Shown here in pieces: positions 52,208 to 62,043 of a stretch of 64,000 nt of DNA. The DNA is from Sphingobium sp052327305. GTDB lineage: Bacteria; Pseudomonadota; Alphaproteobacteria; Sphingomonadales; Sphingomonadaceae. The stretch spans positions 1,736,001 to 1,800,000 of the forward strand of contig NZ_CP182486.1 of the NCBI RefSeq assembly GCF_052327305.1, written 5' to 3'. The translations under genes were made by a program, and so were the position numbers. The notes beneath the pieces are model-generated. The model had not been told where the DNA came from and searched no databases. It saw only the letters and a list, made by a program, of their open reading frames with translations. Numbering within the stretch: position 1 is the stretch's first letter; every line of letters begins with the position of its first letter.

Positions 52208-52900
52208 TCACCAGTGAGCGATCGTCCAGCCGCGCACTTTCGCGAGCTGCGCCAGCGGTGCGTGTGGATTGGCGGCGGTGGGCTGATCCGCGAATTCCAG
52301 AAGCGGCGCGTCCGAGACGTGATCGGAATAAGCGCGGATGTGGGAGTCGCCCCGCTCGATACCTTGTTTTTTCATCCACGCCTCGATCATGCGGAGCTTT
52401 GCGACGTCGTAACAGTTGTCTCCTGCAATCTTCGCCCGCACATAGTCGAGTTCCTGCCCCATATGGTCCGTCGCGATCACATCATCGAAACCAAGCCGTC
52501 GGGCGATCGGCTCCACGTAGAGACGATAGGAGGCAGAGGCCATGACGAGCCGATACCCGTCCGCCTTGTCACGCGCGATCTGCTCGAGCGCGCCGGCGCG
52601 AATATTGTCGGAAATGACATGATCCGCGAAATTCTCCACCGCCGGCATCAAGCGTGCGCGCGGCACGCGCCCGCCCAGCATCAGCGCCTGATTGAGTTCC
52701 TTGGAGCGCGATCGCGAGATCAGCTTCAGGACATAGGCAATCAGCACCAGAGGCACGAGCGGCGCGAAGATGAGGCGCCAAGGCGCAAGCCGGAGCGACG
52801 TGCGCAGCAAGAAAGGGGTGTAGGTGCCGTGAACCGTCACAGTCCGGTCCATGTCGTAAATTGCTACGCGTGCCGTCATATCCATCCACATCGGTTTCAC
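52208..52900 (-). CDS. HAD-IB family phosphatase
   Basis: HAD-superfamily hydrolase of 230 residues. Motif I is IYDMDRTVT (nucleophile Asp), motif II MASAS, motif III/IV region ending AYSDHVSDAPLLEFAD; one hydrophobic stretch (about 40-62) suggests membrane association. Relatives include phosphoserine phosphatase-like and phosphatidylglycerophosphatase-like enzymes; the substrate is unknown. Divergent from the mla operon; ATG codons at residues 4, 6 and 8 are alternative starts. Confidence 0.85.
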   Translation of the reverse strand: MKPMWMDMTARVAIYDMDRTVTVHGTYTPFLLRTSLRLAPWRLIFAPLVPLVLIAYVLKLISRSRSKELNQALMLGGRVPRARLMPAVENFADHVISDNIRAGALEQIARDKADGYRLVMASASYRLYVEPIARRLGFDDVIATDHMGQELDYVRAKIAGDNCYDVAKLRMIEAWMKKQGIERGDSHIRAYSDHVSDAPLLEFADQPTAANPHAPLAQLAKVRGWTIAHW

Positions 52901-52971
52901 GGCCGGCCGATGCTACGGCTCGCCCTATCTACTTGCTGAGTAGGACAATCTGCCCCACTGTGCACCCATCT

Positions 52972-54081
52972 ATGTCGCAACAGGCTGATCTTGAGGAACG
53001 GAATGAGGGGGACGGCAATGCCGTCGCGCTGTCCGGCAACCTTTCTCTCGCCTGTTTGGGCACCTTGCCCGATCGGCTCGATTCGGTCGAGGGACCGATC
53101 ACTCGTGTCGATCTCTCCGCTGTGGGCCATATCGACACCATTGGGGCGTGGGTTGTTCATCGCTTTGCTCAGGAGCGCGGTGCCAGGATCGAAGGCGCGG
53201 GAGAGGAAGCCGCCCGTCTGCTCGATGTCGTGGGACGCAACGACATGCCGTGTGACCGTGCGGCACGCCCTGTCCCGGCGCTGCAGCGGGTCCTCGCCCA
53301 GATCGGTGAAGCGACGATCACCACTGGACATACGCTCCTCGGCCTCATCAATTTCCTCGGCGCCACGGTCATCAGCTTCTTCCAGCTGCTCCGCCATCCC
53401 AGCCGGCTTCGGCTCAACGCAGTCGTGCAGCGATTGGAAGTAGTCGGCGTTGCTGCCCTCGCCATCATTGGCCTTATGAGCTTTCTCATTGGCATCGTCA
53501 TTGCCCAGCAGGGTTCGGTGCAGCTCGAACAGTTCGGCATGGAAGTGCTGACCGTGAACCTGGTCGGGCGGCTTACATTCCGTGAACTTGGCGTGCTGAT
53601 GACCGCGATCATGGTCGCTGGCCGGTCCGGCTCCGCCTTTGCCGCGCAGATCGGCACGATGATGCTCAACGAGGAAGTGGATGCGATGCGAACCATTGGT
53701 GTGTCGCCGATGGAAGCGCTGGTGATGCCCCGCATCATTTCCACTGTGATCATGATGCCTCTGCTTGGCTTCTACTCTTCCCTCGTCGCGATCATCGGCG
53801 GCGGATTCTTCTGCGCGGTCGCGCTGGGCATTCCGCCTGTCACTTTCGTCCAGCGTCTGCGCGAGGTGGTGCCGATCACCGATCTCTGGATCGGCCTCAT
53901 CAAGGCACCTGTCTTCGGCCTCATCATTGGTATGTCAGGCTGCTTCCAGGGTCTGCAGGTACGTGGCAATGCGGAGGAAGTGGGGCTGCGTACCACGGCG
54001 GCCGTGGTGCAGGCCATATTCCTCGTCATCGTCATCGACGCAGTGTTCGCTGTGTTCTTTACCTGGGTGGGCTGGAAATGA
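52972..54081 (+). CDS. mlaE: MlaE-type ABC transporter permease with N-terminal STAS domain
   Basis: Inner-membrane permease of 369 residues of the Mla phospholipid trafficking system that keeps the outer membrane asymmetric. Residues about 15-105 form a STAS-like domain (RVDLSAVGHIDTIGAWVVHR); the permease domain has FRELGVLMTAIMVAGRSGSAFAAQIGTM and EEVDAMRTIGVSPMEALVMPRI. In E. coli the STAS domain is a separate protein (MlaB). ATG 52972 is chosen; the open frame extends to 52861. The stop overlaps mlaF by four bases. Confidence 0.92.
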   Translation: MSQQADLEERNEGDGNAVALSGNLSLACLGTLPDRLDSVEGPITRVDLSAVGHIDTIGAWVVHRFAQERGARIEGAGEEAARLLDVVGRNDMPCDRAARPVPALQRVLAQIGEATITTGHTLLGLINFLGATVISFFQLLRHPSRLRLNAVVQRLEVVGVAALAIIGLMSFLIGIVIAQQGSVQLEQFGMEVLTVNLVGRLTFRELGVLMTAIMVAGRSGSAFAAQIGTMMLNEEVDAMRTIGVSPMEALVMPRIISTVIMMPLLGFYSSLVAIIGGGFFCAVALGIPPVTFVQRLREVVPITDLWIGLIKAPVFGLIIGMSGCFQGLQVRGNAEEVGLRTTAAVVQAIFLVIVIDAVFAVFFTWVGWK

Positions 54082-54923
54082 ACGCAGAGGCGGCACAAGC
54101 CGCGGATCTAGCGCTCGAGCGCTCACTGGAACAATCCGATTACGCCATCGAAATTCAGGGGCTGGTCAATCGCTTCGGCGAACAGGTCGTGCATGACGGG
54201 CTGGACCTGCAGGTGCGCAAGGGCGAGATTCTGGGTGTCGTGGGCGGCTCAGGCACCGGAAAATCCGTGCTGATGCGCTCCATCATCGGTTTGCAAAAAC
54301 CGGCGGCGGGCGAAATCACTGTGTTCGGTCAGTCGATGTCGAGCGAAGAGGATGAAGAAGAGCAGCTCGCCATTCGTCGGCGCTGGGGCATCCTCTTTCA
54401 GGGTGGCGCGTTATTCTCCACATTGACCGTTTCGGAAAATGTGCAGGTGCCGTTGCGCGAATATTATCCCCGCATGTCACAGACCCTGCGCGAGGAAATC
54501 GCAGGCTATAAGATTCAGATGACTGGTCTCCCCGGAAATGCGGGACCGAAATTTCCATCCGAGCTTTCGGGCGGCATGAAGAAGCGCGCTGGCCTAGCTC
54601 GCGCTCTCGCGCTGGACCCTGACCTGCTCTTTCTCGATGAGCCGACTGCCGGCCTCGATCCGATCGGCGCCGCCGCGTTCGATGAGCAGACGCTCGAGCT
54701 GCAGCAGACGCTGGGCCTGACTGTCTTCCTCATCACGCATGACCTCGATACGCTTCACGCCATCTGCGACCGGGTCGCGGTGATCGCCGATAAAAAGGTG
54801 ATCGCGGTGGGCACAATCGAGGAGTTGCTCAAGACCGATCATCCCTGGATTCAGGAATATTTCAACGGTCCTCGCGGACGGTTGGCCATGGCGGGATCAA
54901 AGCGGCAGGAAACTGCGGCGTGA
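54078..54923 (+). CDS. mlaF: MlaF-type ABC transporter ATP-binding protein
   Basis: ATPase of 281 residues powering lipid transport. Walker A GGSGTGKS, signature LSGGMKKRAGLARAL, Walker B LLFLDEPTAGLDP and the switch His in LITHDLDT. The translation start lies within the mlaE stop. Typical MlaF GxxxNRFGxQxVHDGLDL-type N-terminus. Confidence 0.93.
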   Translation: MNAEAAQAADLALERSLEQSDYAIEIQGLVNRFGEQVVHDGLDLQVRKGEILGVVGGSGTGKSVLMRSIIGLQKPAAGEITVFGQSMSSEEDEEEQLAIRRRWGILFQGGALFSTLTVSENVQVPLREYYPRMSQTLREEIAGYKIQMTGLPGNAGPKFPSELSGGMKKRAGLARALALDPDLLFLDEPTAGLDPIGAAAFDEQTLELQQTLGLTVFLITHDLDTLHAICDRVAVIADKKVIAVGTIEELLKTDHPWIQEYFNGPRGRLAMAGSKRQETAA

Positions 54924-54993
54924 GCACGCATGGCGAAACATGGACTTGGCGCTGGCTGAAAGCCATAAGCGCCACAGGAAGCGGCGGGAACTG

Positions 54994-55956
54994 ATGGAAA
55001 CCAAGTCGAACCAAATTCTCGTGGGAGCAGTCGTGCTGCTGATGCTGGCAGCGGTTGTCGGCGCGGCTTTCTGGTTTTCCCGCATCGGTGATCGCGGCAA
55101 GAAGGACTACGATATCTTTTTCAAGACCTCAGTCAGCGGTCTTTCGAAGGGGTCCAGCGTGTCCTATTCCGGCGTGCCAGCCGGACAGGTGCAATCCATT
55201 GAGCTTTGGCCGCGCGATCCGGATTTCGTGCGCGTCCGCATCGCTATCGACGCAAAGACGCCCATCTTTCAGGGAACCACCGCAACCATTCAGGGTGTCG
55301 GGTTCACGGGCGTATCCGAAATCCAGCTCGACGGCGGTGTAAAAGGTGCTCCCGAGATCGCGTGCCCGGAAACCAATCCGGAAGCGGTTTGCCCGGCTGG
55401 CGCGCCGGTCATTCCAACGAAGCCGGGCGCGCTGGGCGAACTGCTCAGTAGCGCGCCGCAGCTTCTCCAGCGCCTGACAACGCTGACAGAGCGCCTGACC
55501 GAATTGCTCGATGACGACAACCAGAAGCATCTGGCCGGCATTCTCGCCAATGTCGACAAGCTCTCCGGCGACATTGCGAAGCGTGGGCCGCAGCTGGCCG
55601 AAACGATCATTCAGGCCCGCGCAACACTGGCCAGCGCCGCGCAGGCAGCCGACGCGCTGGCTCAGGCCGCGAACACCACCAACGCGCTGGTCACGAGCGA
55701 AGGCAAGCCACTTATCGCCGATCTGCGAAAGACCATCCAGTCCGCGCAAGGCAGCATGGAAAGCCTCGACGCGAGCCTCAAGGAGGCCCAGCCGGGTATC
55801 CGTACCTTCTCGCGTCAGACGATGCCGGAAGTGGGGCTGCTCATTCGGGATCTGCGCACGATGAGCCACGCCTTGCAGTCCGTTGCGGAGAAGGTCGACC
55901 AGCAGGGTGCCGGCTCGCTGATCGGATCACCCCGCCTGCCCAACTACAAGCCATGA
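54994..55956 (+). CDS. mlaD: MlaD-type MCE domain lipid-binding protein
   Basis: Periplasmic lipid-binding component of 320 residues anchored by one N-terminal helix (LVGAVVLLMLAAVVGAAFWF). The MCE domain (about 40-115) has YDIFFKTSVSGLSKGSSVSY and GVPAGQVQSI; a long helical/coiled C-terminal part follows, as in the longer alphaproteobacterial MlaD proteins. ATG 54994 sits just before the helix; ATG 54940 is possible. Stop overlaps the lipoprotein gene (ATGA). Confidence 0.9.
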   Translation: METKSNQILVGAVVLLMLAAVVGAAFWFSRIGDRGKKDYDIFFKTSVSGLSKGSSVSYSGVPAGQVQSIELWPRDPDFVRVRIAIDAKTPIFQGTTATIQGVGFTGVSEIQLDGGVKGAPEIACPETNPEAVCPAGAPVIPTKPGALGELLSSAPQLLQRLTTLTERLTELLDDDNQKHLAGILANVDKLSGDIAKRGPQLAETIIQARATLASAAQAADALAQAANTTNALVTSEGKPLIADLRKTIQSAQGSMESLDASLKEAQPGIRTFSRQTMPEVGLLIRDLRTMSHALQSVAEKVDQQGAGSLIGSPRLPNYKP

Positions 55957-56588
55957 AGGAAGCAAGGCTGATGACGCGCCACTCCATGATGCGGAAAGCA
56001 ACCGGGACCGCGCTGCTCACCGCGTTATTCCTGACCGCGGGTTGCGTTCGTTTCGGCACCAACCCGCCCGACCGCCTCCTTGGCCTTACTTCGACGAGCA
56101 GTGTCGAGGCAGGCAAGGTCGTTACCGGCACGTCAGGAAGCGCAATTACCGTGTTGCCGCCGATCATCGCGCGGTCGATCGGTACGCCTCGCGTCGCCGT
56201 GATCGATTCGAGCGGAGCCTTTGCCTATGTGAAGGACGCGATCTGGGTCGACACGCCCGACAAGCTCTTTCAAGGACTTTTGAGCGAAACCATTGCGGTG
56301 CGGACTGGTCGGCTGGTTCTGAACCCCGGCCAGTTTATCGCTGAACCCAACCGCCAGTTGCTCGGGCAACTCATTTCCTTCGGTATCGATGCGGGTCGCA
56401 AGGAAGCAGTAGTCACGTACGACGCCAACCTGCTCGCCCCGGACGGCGCAACGATCAACAAACAGCGCTTTTCTGCCACTGCGCCGATCGGCAAGATCGA
56501 CGCGAAGACCGTCGCGCCGGCAATCAGCGCCGCGGCCAACAGCGTCGCGGAGCAAGTCGCGGACTGGATCAAGGCACAGCCAGGCTGA
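55953..56588 (+). CDS. ABC-type transport auxiliary lipoprotein
   Basis: A 211-residue lipoprotein (lipobox LTAGC, about residue 31) of the PqiC/LptE-like ABC auxiliary family: RVAVIDSSGAFAYVKDAIWVD and TPDKLFQGLLSETI match its beta-rich fold. It is the last gene of the mla operon and probably forms the outer-membrane-side partner of the transporter. ATG 55971, with AAGGAAGCAAGG before it, is an alternative start. Confidence 0.85.
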   Translation: MKEARLMTRHSMMRKATGTALLTALFLTAGCVRFGTNPPDRLLGLTSTSSVEAGKVVTGTSGSAITVLPPIIARSIGTPRVAVIDSSGAFAYVKDAIWVDTPDKLFQGLLSETIAVRTGRLVLNPGQFIAEPNRQLLGQLISFGIDAGRKEAVVTYDANLLAPDGATINKQRFSATAPIGKIDAKTVAPAISAAANSVAEQVADWIKAQPG

Positions 56589-56605
56589 GCTGGCCGAACC
56601 CGGCC

Positions 56606-59212
56606 TCAGCCCTGCAGGCTCTTCCCCGCCTGCTCCAGAACATCCTTTGAAACGCCGGGTGCAGCGACGATCCGCTCCAGTTCCGAGCGCATCATCGCGC
56701 CTCGGACCTCGTCAAACCGACGCCAGCGGCCGAGCGGCGTGACGAAGCGGGCAGCGGTCTGAGGATTGATCGCATCGAGCGCGATGATCGTGTCTGCCAG
56801 CATCCGGTAGCCCTTCCCGTCCTTGCGATTGAACGCCCACTGATTGCCGCCAAAGGCGCCGAAGAGCGAGCGCGCCCGGTTGGGGTTGGAGAGCGTGAAG
56901 TCCGGATGGCGTCCCAGTGCCTCGACGATCTCCACCGTGTCGGGATGAAGGGCGAAGGCCTGCGTCTGGAACCATTTGTCGATGACCAATGCGTTGCCCG
57001 CATAACGGTCGTGAAAAGCCGCGAGCACGGTTTCCCGCGCCTCGCTGGCGCCATTGGCGAGCACTGCAAGCGCACCCTGTCGTTCGGTCATATTGTCCGC
57101 CGTCTCGAACTGCTGCAGCGCCAACTCGGAGGCATCCTTCGCACCAGATGCGGCCAGATAGGAGAGAGACAGCGTGCGCAGACGCCGCGCAGCCTTGGCG
57201 TCGGAGGATAGAGAAAAGCCATTGCGGGCCGACCGGGCATGAATCGCGCGCCACTCGCTCTCCAGCGCGGAACCGATCTCCGCCTGCAAGTCGTCTCGTG
57301 CGCCATGTATCGCATCGGGATCGACGATCAGCATCTGGTCGCCCAAATAGGCCTCGCTCGGCAGCCGAGCTGCTTCCGCGACGAGCGCGCCATCAAGCGC
57401 CGGATCGGCAATGGTTCGCGCCACGGCTTCGATGACCGGAGCACTCTCCAGCGGCCCGCCGGAAATCCGTCCGAGCAGCACATTGACCATGAGCTGCTGC
57501 ATCGCCTCGTATCGGCCGAACGGATCGTCATCATGGGCCGAGAGGAAAGACAGGTCTTGATGGGTGCGGTCCATCTCGACGATCACTGGGGCGGAAAATC
57601 CTCGATTGATCGAGAGAATCGGCGGCGTGGAGAAGCCTTTTCGTTCAACTACGGTCTCGGGGGCGGTCAAAACCACAAGCTCGTCGCCGGAATGGCTTTG
57701 CGTCTCCGGGTCGAACAGAGCCAGCCGGAGGGGAATGGCCATGGGCGCCTTCTCCGCTTGTCCTGGCGTAGCCGGCACGCTCTGTCGAAACGTCAACTTC
57801 GCAGTGCCGGTCGCGGGGTCATGGTCCATCGACACGGAGATACGCGGCGTGCCCGCCTGCGAATACCATAGGCGGAACTGCGAAAGTTCGATCTCGCCGC
57901 CGTCCTCCATAGCGCGGACGAAATCCTCGCAAGTCACCGCCTGCCCGTCATGCCGTTCGAAATAGAGATCCGTACCCCTACGGAAGCGCTCCGGCCCAAG
58001 CAGCAGAGCCATCATACGGATGAGCTCTGCCCCCTTGTTGTAGACCGTAGCGGTATAGAAGTTGCTGATCTCCATGTAGCTTTCCGGGCGGACGGGGTGG
58101 GCCAGCGGGCCCGCGTCCTCCTGAAACTGGGCCGCGCGCAGCACACGCACGTCCTCGACGCGCTTGACCGCCGGCGAGCCCATGTCGGCCGAGAAGCTCT
58201 GGTCCCTATAGACGGTGAAACCTTCCTTCAGCGACAGCTGGAACCAGTCACGGCACGTGATGCGATTGCCTGACCAGTTGTGGAAATATTCATGGGCGAC
58301 GACGCCTTCCACCGCGTCATAGTCCATGTCCGTGGCGGTTTCCGGATCGGCAAGGACATAGCGCGAGTTGAAGATATTGAGCCCCTTGTTCTCCATCGCG
58401 CCAAAGTTGAAGTCCGAGACGGCGACAATGTTGAACACGTCGAGATCATATTCGCGACCATAGACGCGCTCGTCCCACGCCATGCTGTCTTTCAGCGCTT
58501 TCATGGCGTGATCGGTACGCGGCAGATCCTCCTCGCGCACCCAGATACCGAGCGCGACCGAGCGACCGCTCATCGTCGTGAAGCCGTCCGCGTTGCAGGC
58601 CAGGTCGCCTGCCACCATCGCGAAAAGATAGCAGGGCTTGGCGAACGGGTCGGTCCAGCGCGCCCAATGGCGCCCATTAGGGAGATCACCCTTTTCGACG
58701 GGGTCTCCATTGGCGAGCAGCACTGGATAGAGCGTCTTGTCCGCCTCCATCCGCACGTCGTAGCGGGAGAGCACATCGGGCCGATCCGGGAAGAAGGTGA
58801 TACGACGAAAGCCTTCCGCTTCGCACTGCGTGCAGAGCAACCCGCCCGAAGCATAAAGGCCCATCAGCTTGGTGTTCGCGGCCGGGCTGATTTCCACCAG
58901 CGTTTCGATGACGTGCGCGTCGCCCACCAACGGAATGACAAGCGCTCCCTCGTCATCCATGGTCCAGTCGCCTGCCGCCAGCGTAGCGCCATCCACCCGT
59001 ACCTCGACCAGCGTCAGCGCGTCACCATCCAGCCGCAGTGGTTGTTCGTGCGCCCCATTCCGCTCGACATGCAGCGTCGCGCGCACCTGCGTCTTCTGAG
59101 CATCCAGCGCCACATCGAGCGCAACCTGTGGAACAAGCCACTCGGGCGGGCGATAATCGCTGCGGAGGATGACTTTGGGGGCGGGAGCGTGCGTGCTTTG
59201 AATATCGGCCAT
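56606..59212 (-). CDS. pepN: Aminopeptidase N
   Basis: M1 zinc aminopeptidase of 868 residues removing N-terminal residues from peptides in the cytoplasm. GAMENKGLNIFN is the exopeptidase motif, HEYFHNWSGN (HExxH) with LKEGFTVYRDQ (third ligand Glu) the zinc site. The beta-sandwich N-terminal domain (to about 190) and Ala-rich C-terminal helices are complete. Ends 17 bases after the convergent lipoprotein stop. Confidence 0.96.
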   Translation of the reverse strand: MADIQSTHAPAPKVILRSDYRPPEWLVPQVALDVALDAQKTQVRATLHVERNGAHEQPLRLDGDALTLVEVRVDGATLAAGDWTMDDEGALVIPLVGDAHVIETLVEISPAANTKLMGLYASGGLLCTQCEAEGFRRITFFPDRPDVLSRYDVRMEADKTLYPVLLANGDPVEKGDLPNGRHWARWTDPFAKPCYLFAMVAGDLACNADGFTTMSGRSVALGIWVREEDLPRTDHAMKALKDSMAWDERVYGREYDLDVFNIVAVSDFNFGAMENKGLNIFNSRYVLADPETATDMDYDAVEGVVAHEYFHNWSGNRITCRDWFQLSLKEGFTVYRDQSFSADMGSPAVKRVEDVRVLRAAQFQEDAGPLAHPVRPESYMEISNFYTATVYNKGAELIRMMALLLGPERFRRGTDLYFERHDGQAVTCEDFVRAMEDGGEIELSQFRLWYSQAGTPRISVSMDHDPATGTAKLTFRQSVPATPGQAEKAPMAIPLRLALFDPETQSHSGDELVVLTAPETVVERKGFSTPPILSINRGFSAPVIVEMDRTHQDLSFLSAHDDDPFGRYEAMQQLMVNVLLGRISGGPLESAPVIEAVARTIADPALDGALVAEAARLPSEAYLGDQMLIVDPDAIHGARDDLQAEIGSALESEWRAIHARSARNGFSLSSDAKAARRLRTLSLSYLAASGAKDASELALQQFETADNMTERQGALAVLANGASEARETVLAAFHDRYAGNALVIDKWFQTQAFALHPDTVEIVEALGRHPDFTLSNPNRARSLFGAFGGNQWAFNRKDGKGYRMLADTIIALDAINPQTAARFVTPLGRWRRFDEVRGAMMRSELERIVAAPGVSKDVLEQAGKSLQG

Positions 59213-59317
59213 GAACGGAACCTAGGCGTGCACGGCGGTCCATACAATCGGGCGACGTCCTTTTATGCGCCCCTCGGACTGCTCGACTTATTGGCGACAT
59301 TTGCCATAAGCGCATGC

Positions 59318-60130
59318 ATGAGCCGCCTTTTCGTCTTCGGCCTCGGCTATACCGCCCGCCACCTCTCCGCACGCCTAATCCGTGAGGGCTGGTCCGTAGC
59401 CGGCACTGGCTCGGCAGGCACCATCGATTTTGAGGATGAGCGGTCCGTCTTGCCGGAGCTTGCGGTTGCTACGCACATCCTCTCATCCGTGCCGCCTGAC
59501 AAAGAGAGTGACCCGGTGTTGGCGCGCTACGGGGATGCGATCCGCTCTGCCCCGGCCCGCTGGATCGGCTATCTTTCCTCCACGGGAGTTTACGGTGACA
59601 CTGGCGGCGCCTGGGTGGACGAGACCGCACCGATCGGTGCGGGGCGGCGGTCGGCAAGGGCACAGGCAGACCGGGCTTGGCAGGCACTGCGCGAAGATGT
59701 CCGCGTCTTCCGCCTGCCCGGCATCTATGGCCCCGGTCGCAGCGCCATTGAGCGCGTGCGTGAGGGCCGCGCTCACCGCATCGATCTGCCCGGCCAGATC
59801 TTCAGCAGAGTTCATGTTGACGATATCGCGAGCGGTGTGATCGCGAGTTTCGCGGGACCAGCAGGCATCTACAATCTGGCCGACGACCGCCCGGCGCCGC
59901 AGAACGCCGTGATCGAACATGCCTGCAAGCTGCTCGGTATTTCGCCGCCCCCCCTTCTTTCACTGGAAGAGGCCGCGCTGTCTCCCATGAGCCAAGCTTT
60001 TTACTCGGAGAACCGGCGGGTCGCCAACGGAAGAGCAAAGCGATTATTGGGGTGGCAGCCGCTCTACCCAAGCTATGTCGAGGGGCTCGCCGCTTGCCTC
60101 AATTCGTCTGGCGTGCCCGCAGGGCAATGA
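59318..60130 (+). CDS. NAD(P)-dependent epimerase/SDR-like protein
   Basis: Extended short-chain dehydrogenase of 270 residues (YeeZ-like). FVFGLGYTARHLSARL is the nucleotide-binding Rossmann motif, ISSTGVYGD-type text appears as YLSSTGVYGD, and RLPGIYGPGRSA follows; the YxxxK motif is not obvious. ATG 59318 is chosen because the long upstream open frame is antisense to pepN. The 3' end overlaps the convergent permease gene by 32 bases. Substrate unknown. Confidence 0.83.
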   Translation: MSRLFVFGLGYTARHLSARLIREGWSVAGTGSAGTIDFEDERSVLPELAVATHILSSVPPDKESDPVLARYGDAIRSAPARWIGYLSSTGVYGDTGGAWVDETAPIGAGRRSARAQADRAWQALREDVRVFRLPGIYGPGRSAIERVREGRAHRIDLPGQIFSRVHVDDIASGVIASFAGPAGIYNLADDRPAPQNAVIEHACKLLGISPPPLLSLEEAALSPMSQAFYSENRRVANGRAKRLLGWQPLYPSYVEGLAACLNSSGVPAGQ

Positions 60131-60968
60131 CCATGCCGGCCATGGTCAGGACCGCTCCCGCGATGGACAGGTCTGTCCACCGATAGCCCTCCACCAGCGT
60201 GGAGATCGCCATGGCAATCACCGGAATCAGCATGCTGGTATAGGCCGCCCGGCCCGCCCCCATCCGCTGGATCAGGCGGAAATAGAGCGGGAAGGTGACG
60301 ACCGAACCGGCAAGACCGAGATAGAGCGTGCCAAGCCAGTAACCCAGGCGCAGCTCCACCAGCGGCGGTCCAGTCGTGACCCACGCCCACACTGCATCGA
60401 CCGCCGCGCCGATCGCCATCGCCCAGCTCAGCACCGCCGTCATCGGCAGGGCCCGCGCGACGGGCGCGGCCTGCATGACATTGGCCGAGGAGGCGCTCAT
60501 CAAGGCGCAAAGCGTGAACCCCACGCCGGCCAGTACGGCCGAGGCGTTCGCTGGCGAGGCCCGGTATTCGTGGACGAAAAGCAGCGCTATTCCGGCTATA
60601 GCCACGAACGATCCCGCAATAAAGAACCGGCTCACCCGTTCCCCGAAAAAGAGCCATGCAAGCAGGCTGTTAGGCACCATAAGCAGAGCAAACACGAGCG
60701 CGACCAGCCCCGACGTTATGTGCGCCTCGGCCCGGTAAACAAAATTGAAGTTCAGGCAGAACTGAGCGAACCCAAGCATTGCCGCGAAAGCCAATCCACG
60801 CCAGCCAATGGCGAACGACGCGCCGGACAGTCGGGTCACCACAGCCATGCCCACTGCCGCGATGATGAAGCGGTAGCAGACCGACCAGCTCGGCGGCACG
60901 ACCGCCAGCTGATCGCGGATGACGATCCAGGTCGATCCCCAGATGAGAGTGACGAGCAGGAACGGCAA
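60099..60968 (-). CDS. EamA/DMT family permease
   Basis: Drug/metabolite transporter of about 290 residues with ten hydrophobic helices and two EamA repeats. PFLLVTLIWGSTWIVIRDQLA opens the first repeat, GLVALVFALLMVPNSLLAWLFFGER and ISTLVEGYRW the typical EamA ends. There is no ATG at the expected place; TTG 60968 after AAAGGGCGG is the best start, TTG 61010 (overlapping the aldolase stop) the alternative. Substrate unknown. Confidence 0.83.
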   Translation of the reverse strand: MPFLLVTLIWGSTWIVIRDQLAVVPPSWSVCYRFIIAAVGMAVVTRLSGASFAIGWRGLAFAAMLGFAQFCLNFNFVYRAEAHITSGLVALVFALLMVPNSLLAWLFFGERVSRFFIAGSFVAIAGIALLFVHEYRASPANASAVLAGVGFTLCALMSASSANVMQAAPVARALPMTAVLSWAMAIGAAVDAVWAWVTTGPPLVELRLGYWLGTLYLGLAGSVVTFPLYFRLIQRMGAGRAAYTSMLIPVIAMAISTLVEGYRWTDLSIAGAVLTMAGMVIALRARQTN

Positions 60969-61006
60969 GACGGTGCCGCCCTTTAACTCCCTGTCCGTAG
61001 ATAGGC

Positions 61007-62008
61007 TCAAAGTGCCGCGATCGCGTGCGCGAGCGGCGCGACATCGGCCTCGCCATGATGCCAACTGGTGACGAGGCGAACCGCGCCCTCACCCCAATCG
61101 TAAAACTCATATCCCGAAGCCCGTAAACGTCCCGCTTCCTCCGGGCTGACACGAAGAAAAACCTCATTCGCTTCAACCGGGTGGAGCAGCCTGTCCTCTG
61201 CCCCCGCCGCAAGTCTCTGCGCGGCGCGGTTGGCCGCACGAGCGTGATCGAGCCAGCGATCTCCCTCGAGCATTGCCAGCAGCTGCGCGGCGATGAAGCG
61301 TCCTTTGGAAAGCAGGTGCCCAGCACGCTTCCGTCTCCGCCGCGCTTCTTCGACCAAAGCGGGATTGAACAGCACCAGAGCCTCAGCGTTCATCGCCCCG
61401 TTCTTGGTGAAGCCGAAGGAAAGAATATCCACCCCGCCCTGCCAGCTAAGCTCGGCGGGCGATGCGCCACTGAATGCAACAGCATTGGCGAAGCGAGCAC
61501 CATCCATGTGGAGCGCGAGTCCCCTCTCCCGGCAAAATTTGCCGATCGCCGCAATCTCCGATGGCCGATAGCTCAGGCCGGATTCAGTCGCGTTGGTCAG
61601 CGATACGGCGTGGGGCTGCACCTGATGAATGTTTGGTCGAACGCGCGCGAGCCGCGAGGCCAGCGTATCGGCATCCAGCTTGCCGCCCTGCCCTGTGCAT
61701 CCCATCAGCCGGGCACCGTGCGTGTAGAACTCGGGCGCTCCGCATTCGTCCGCCAAGATATGGGCGTACTCGTGGCACAGGACGCCGCCATAGGGCGGAC
61801 AGAGGAGCGAAAGCGCGAGCGCGTTTGCCGCCGTGCCGGTCGAGACCCATAGCACCACCACCTCCCGCTCAAACAACGTGGAGAAGGCGGCGTCGAGGCG
61901 CCCGCTCAGCGTGTCGCCGTCATAAGCGGTATCGGGCGCATTCGCCTGCTCGATGGCGGCCATTATCGCGGGTGCAACTGGCGCGGCATTGTCGGAGAAG
62001 AAGCGCAT
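61007..62008 (-). CDS. Low-specificity threonine aldolase family protein
   Basis: PLP enzyme of 333 residues splitting threonine or similar 3-hydroxy amino acids into glycine and an aldehyde. RFFSDNAAPVAPAI, YDGDTLSGRLDAAF, HMDGARFANAVA (PLP Asp) and FGFTKNGAMNAEAL (PLP lysine) are characteristic. ATG 62008 starts at the family N-terminus. It follows the permease gene with a 35-base gap. Confidence 0.9.
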   Translation of the reverse strand: MRFFSDNAAPVAPAIMAAIEQANAPDTAYDGDTLSGRLDAAFSTLFEREVVVLWVSTGTAANALALSLLCPPYGGVLCHEYAHILADECGAPEFYTHGARLMGCTGQGGKLDADTLASRLARVRPNIHQVQPHAVSLTNATESGLSYRPSEIAAIGKFCRERGLALHMDGARFANAVAFSGASPAELSWQGGVDILSFGFTKNGAMNAEALVLFNPALVEEARRRRKRAGHLLSKGRFIAAQLLAMLEGDRWLDHARAANRAAQRLAAGAEDRLLHPVEANEVFLRVSPEEAGRLRASGYEFYDWGEGAVRLVTSWHHGEADVAPLAHAIAAL

Positions 62009-62043
62009 GATGACAGAGGGGATGACGACCGGTGACCGGACAG

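Noticed and set aside
58280..59317. Upstream extension of the epimerase frame to 616 residues
   Set aside because: It is antisense to pepN; the Rossmann motif starts directly after ATG 59318.
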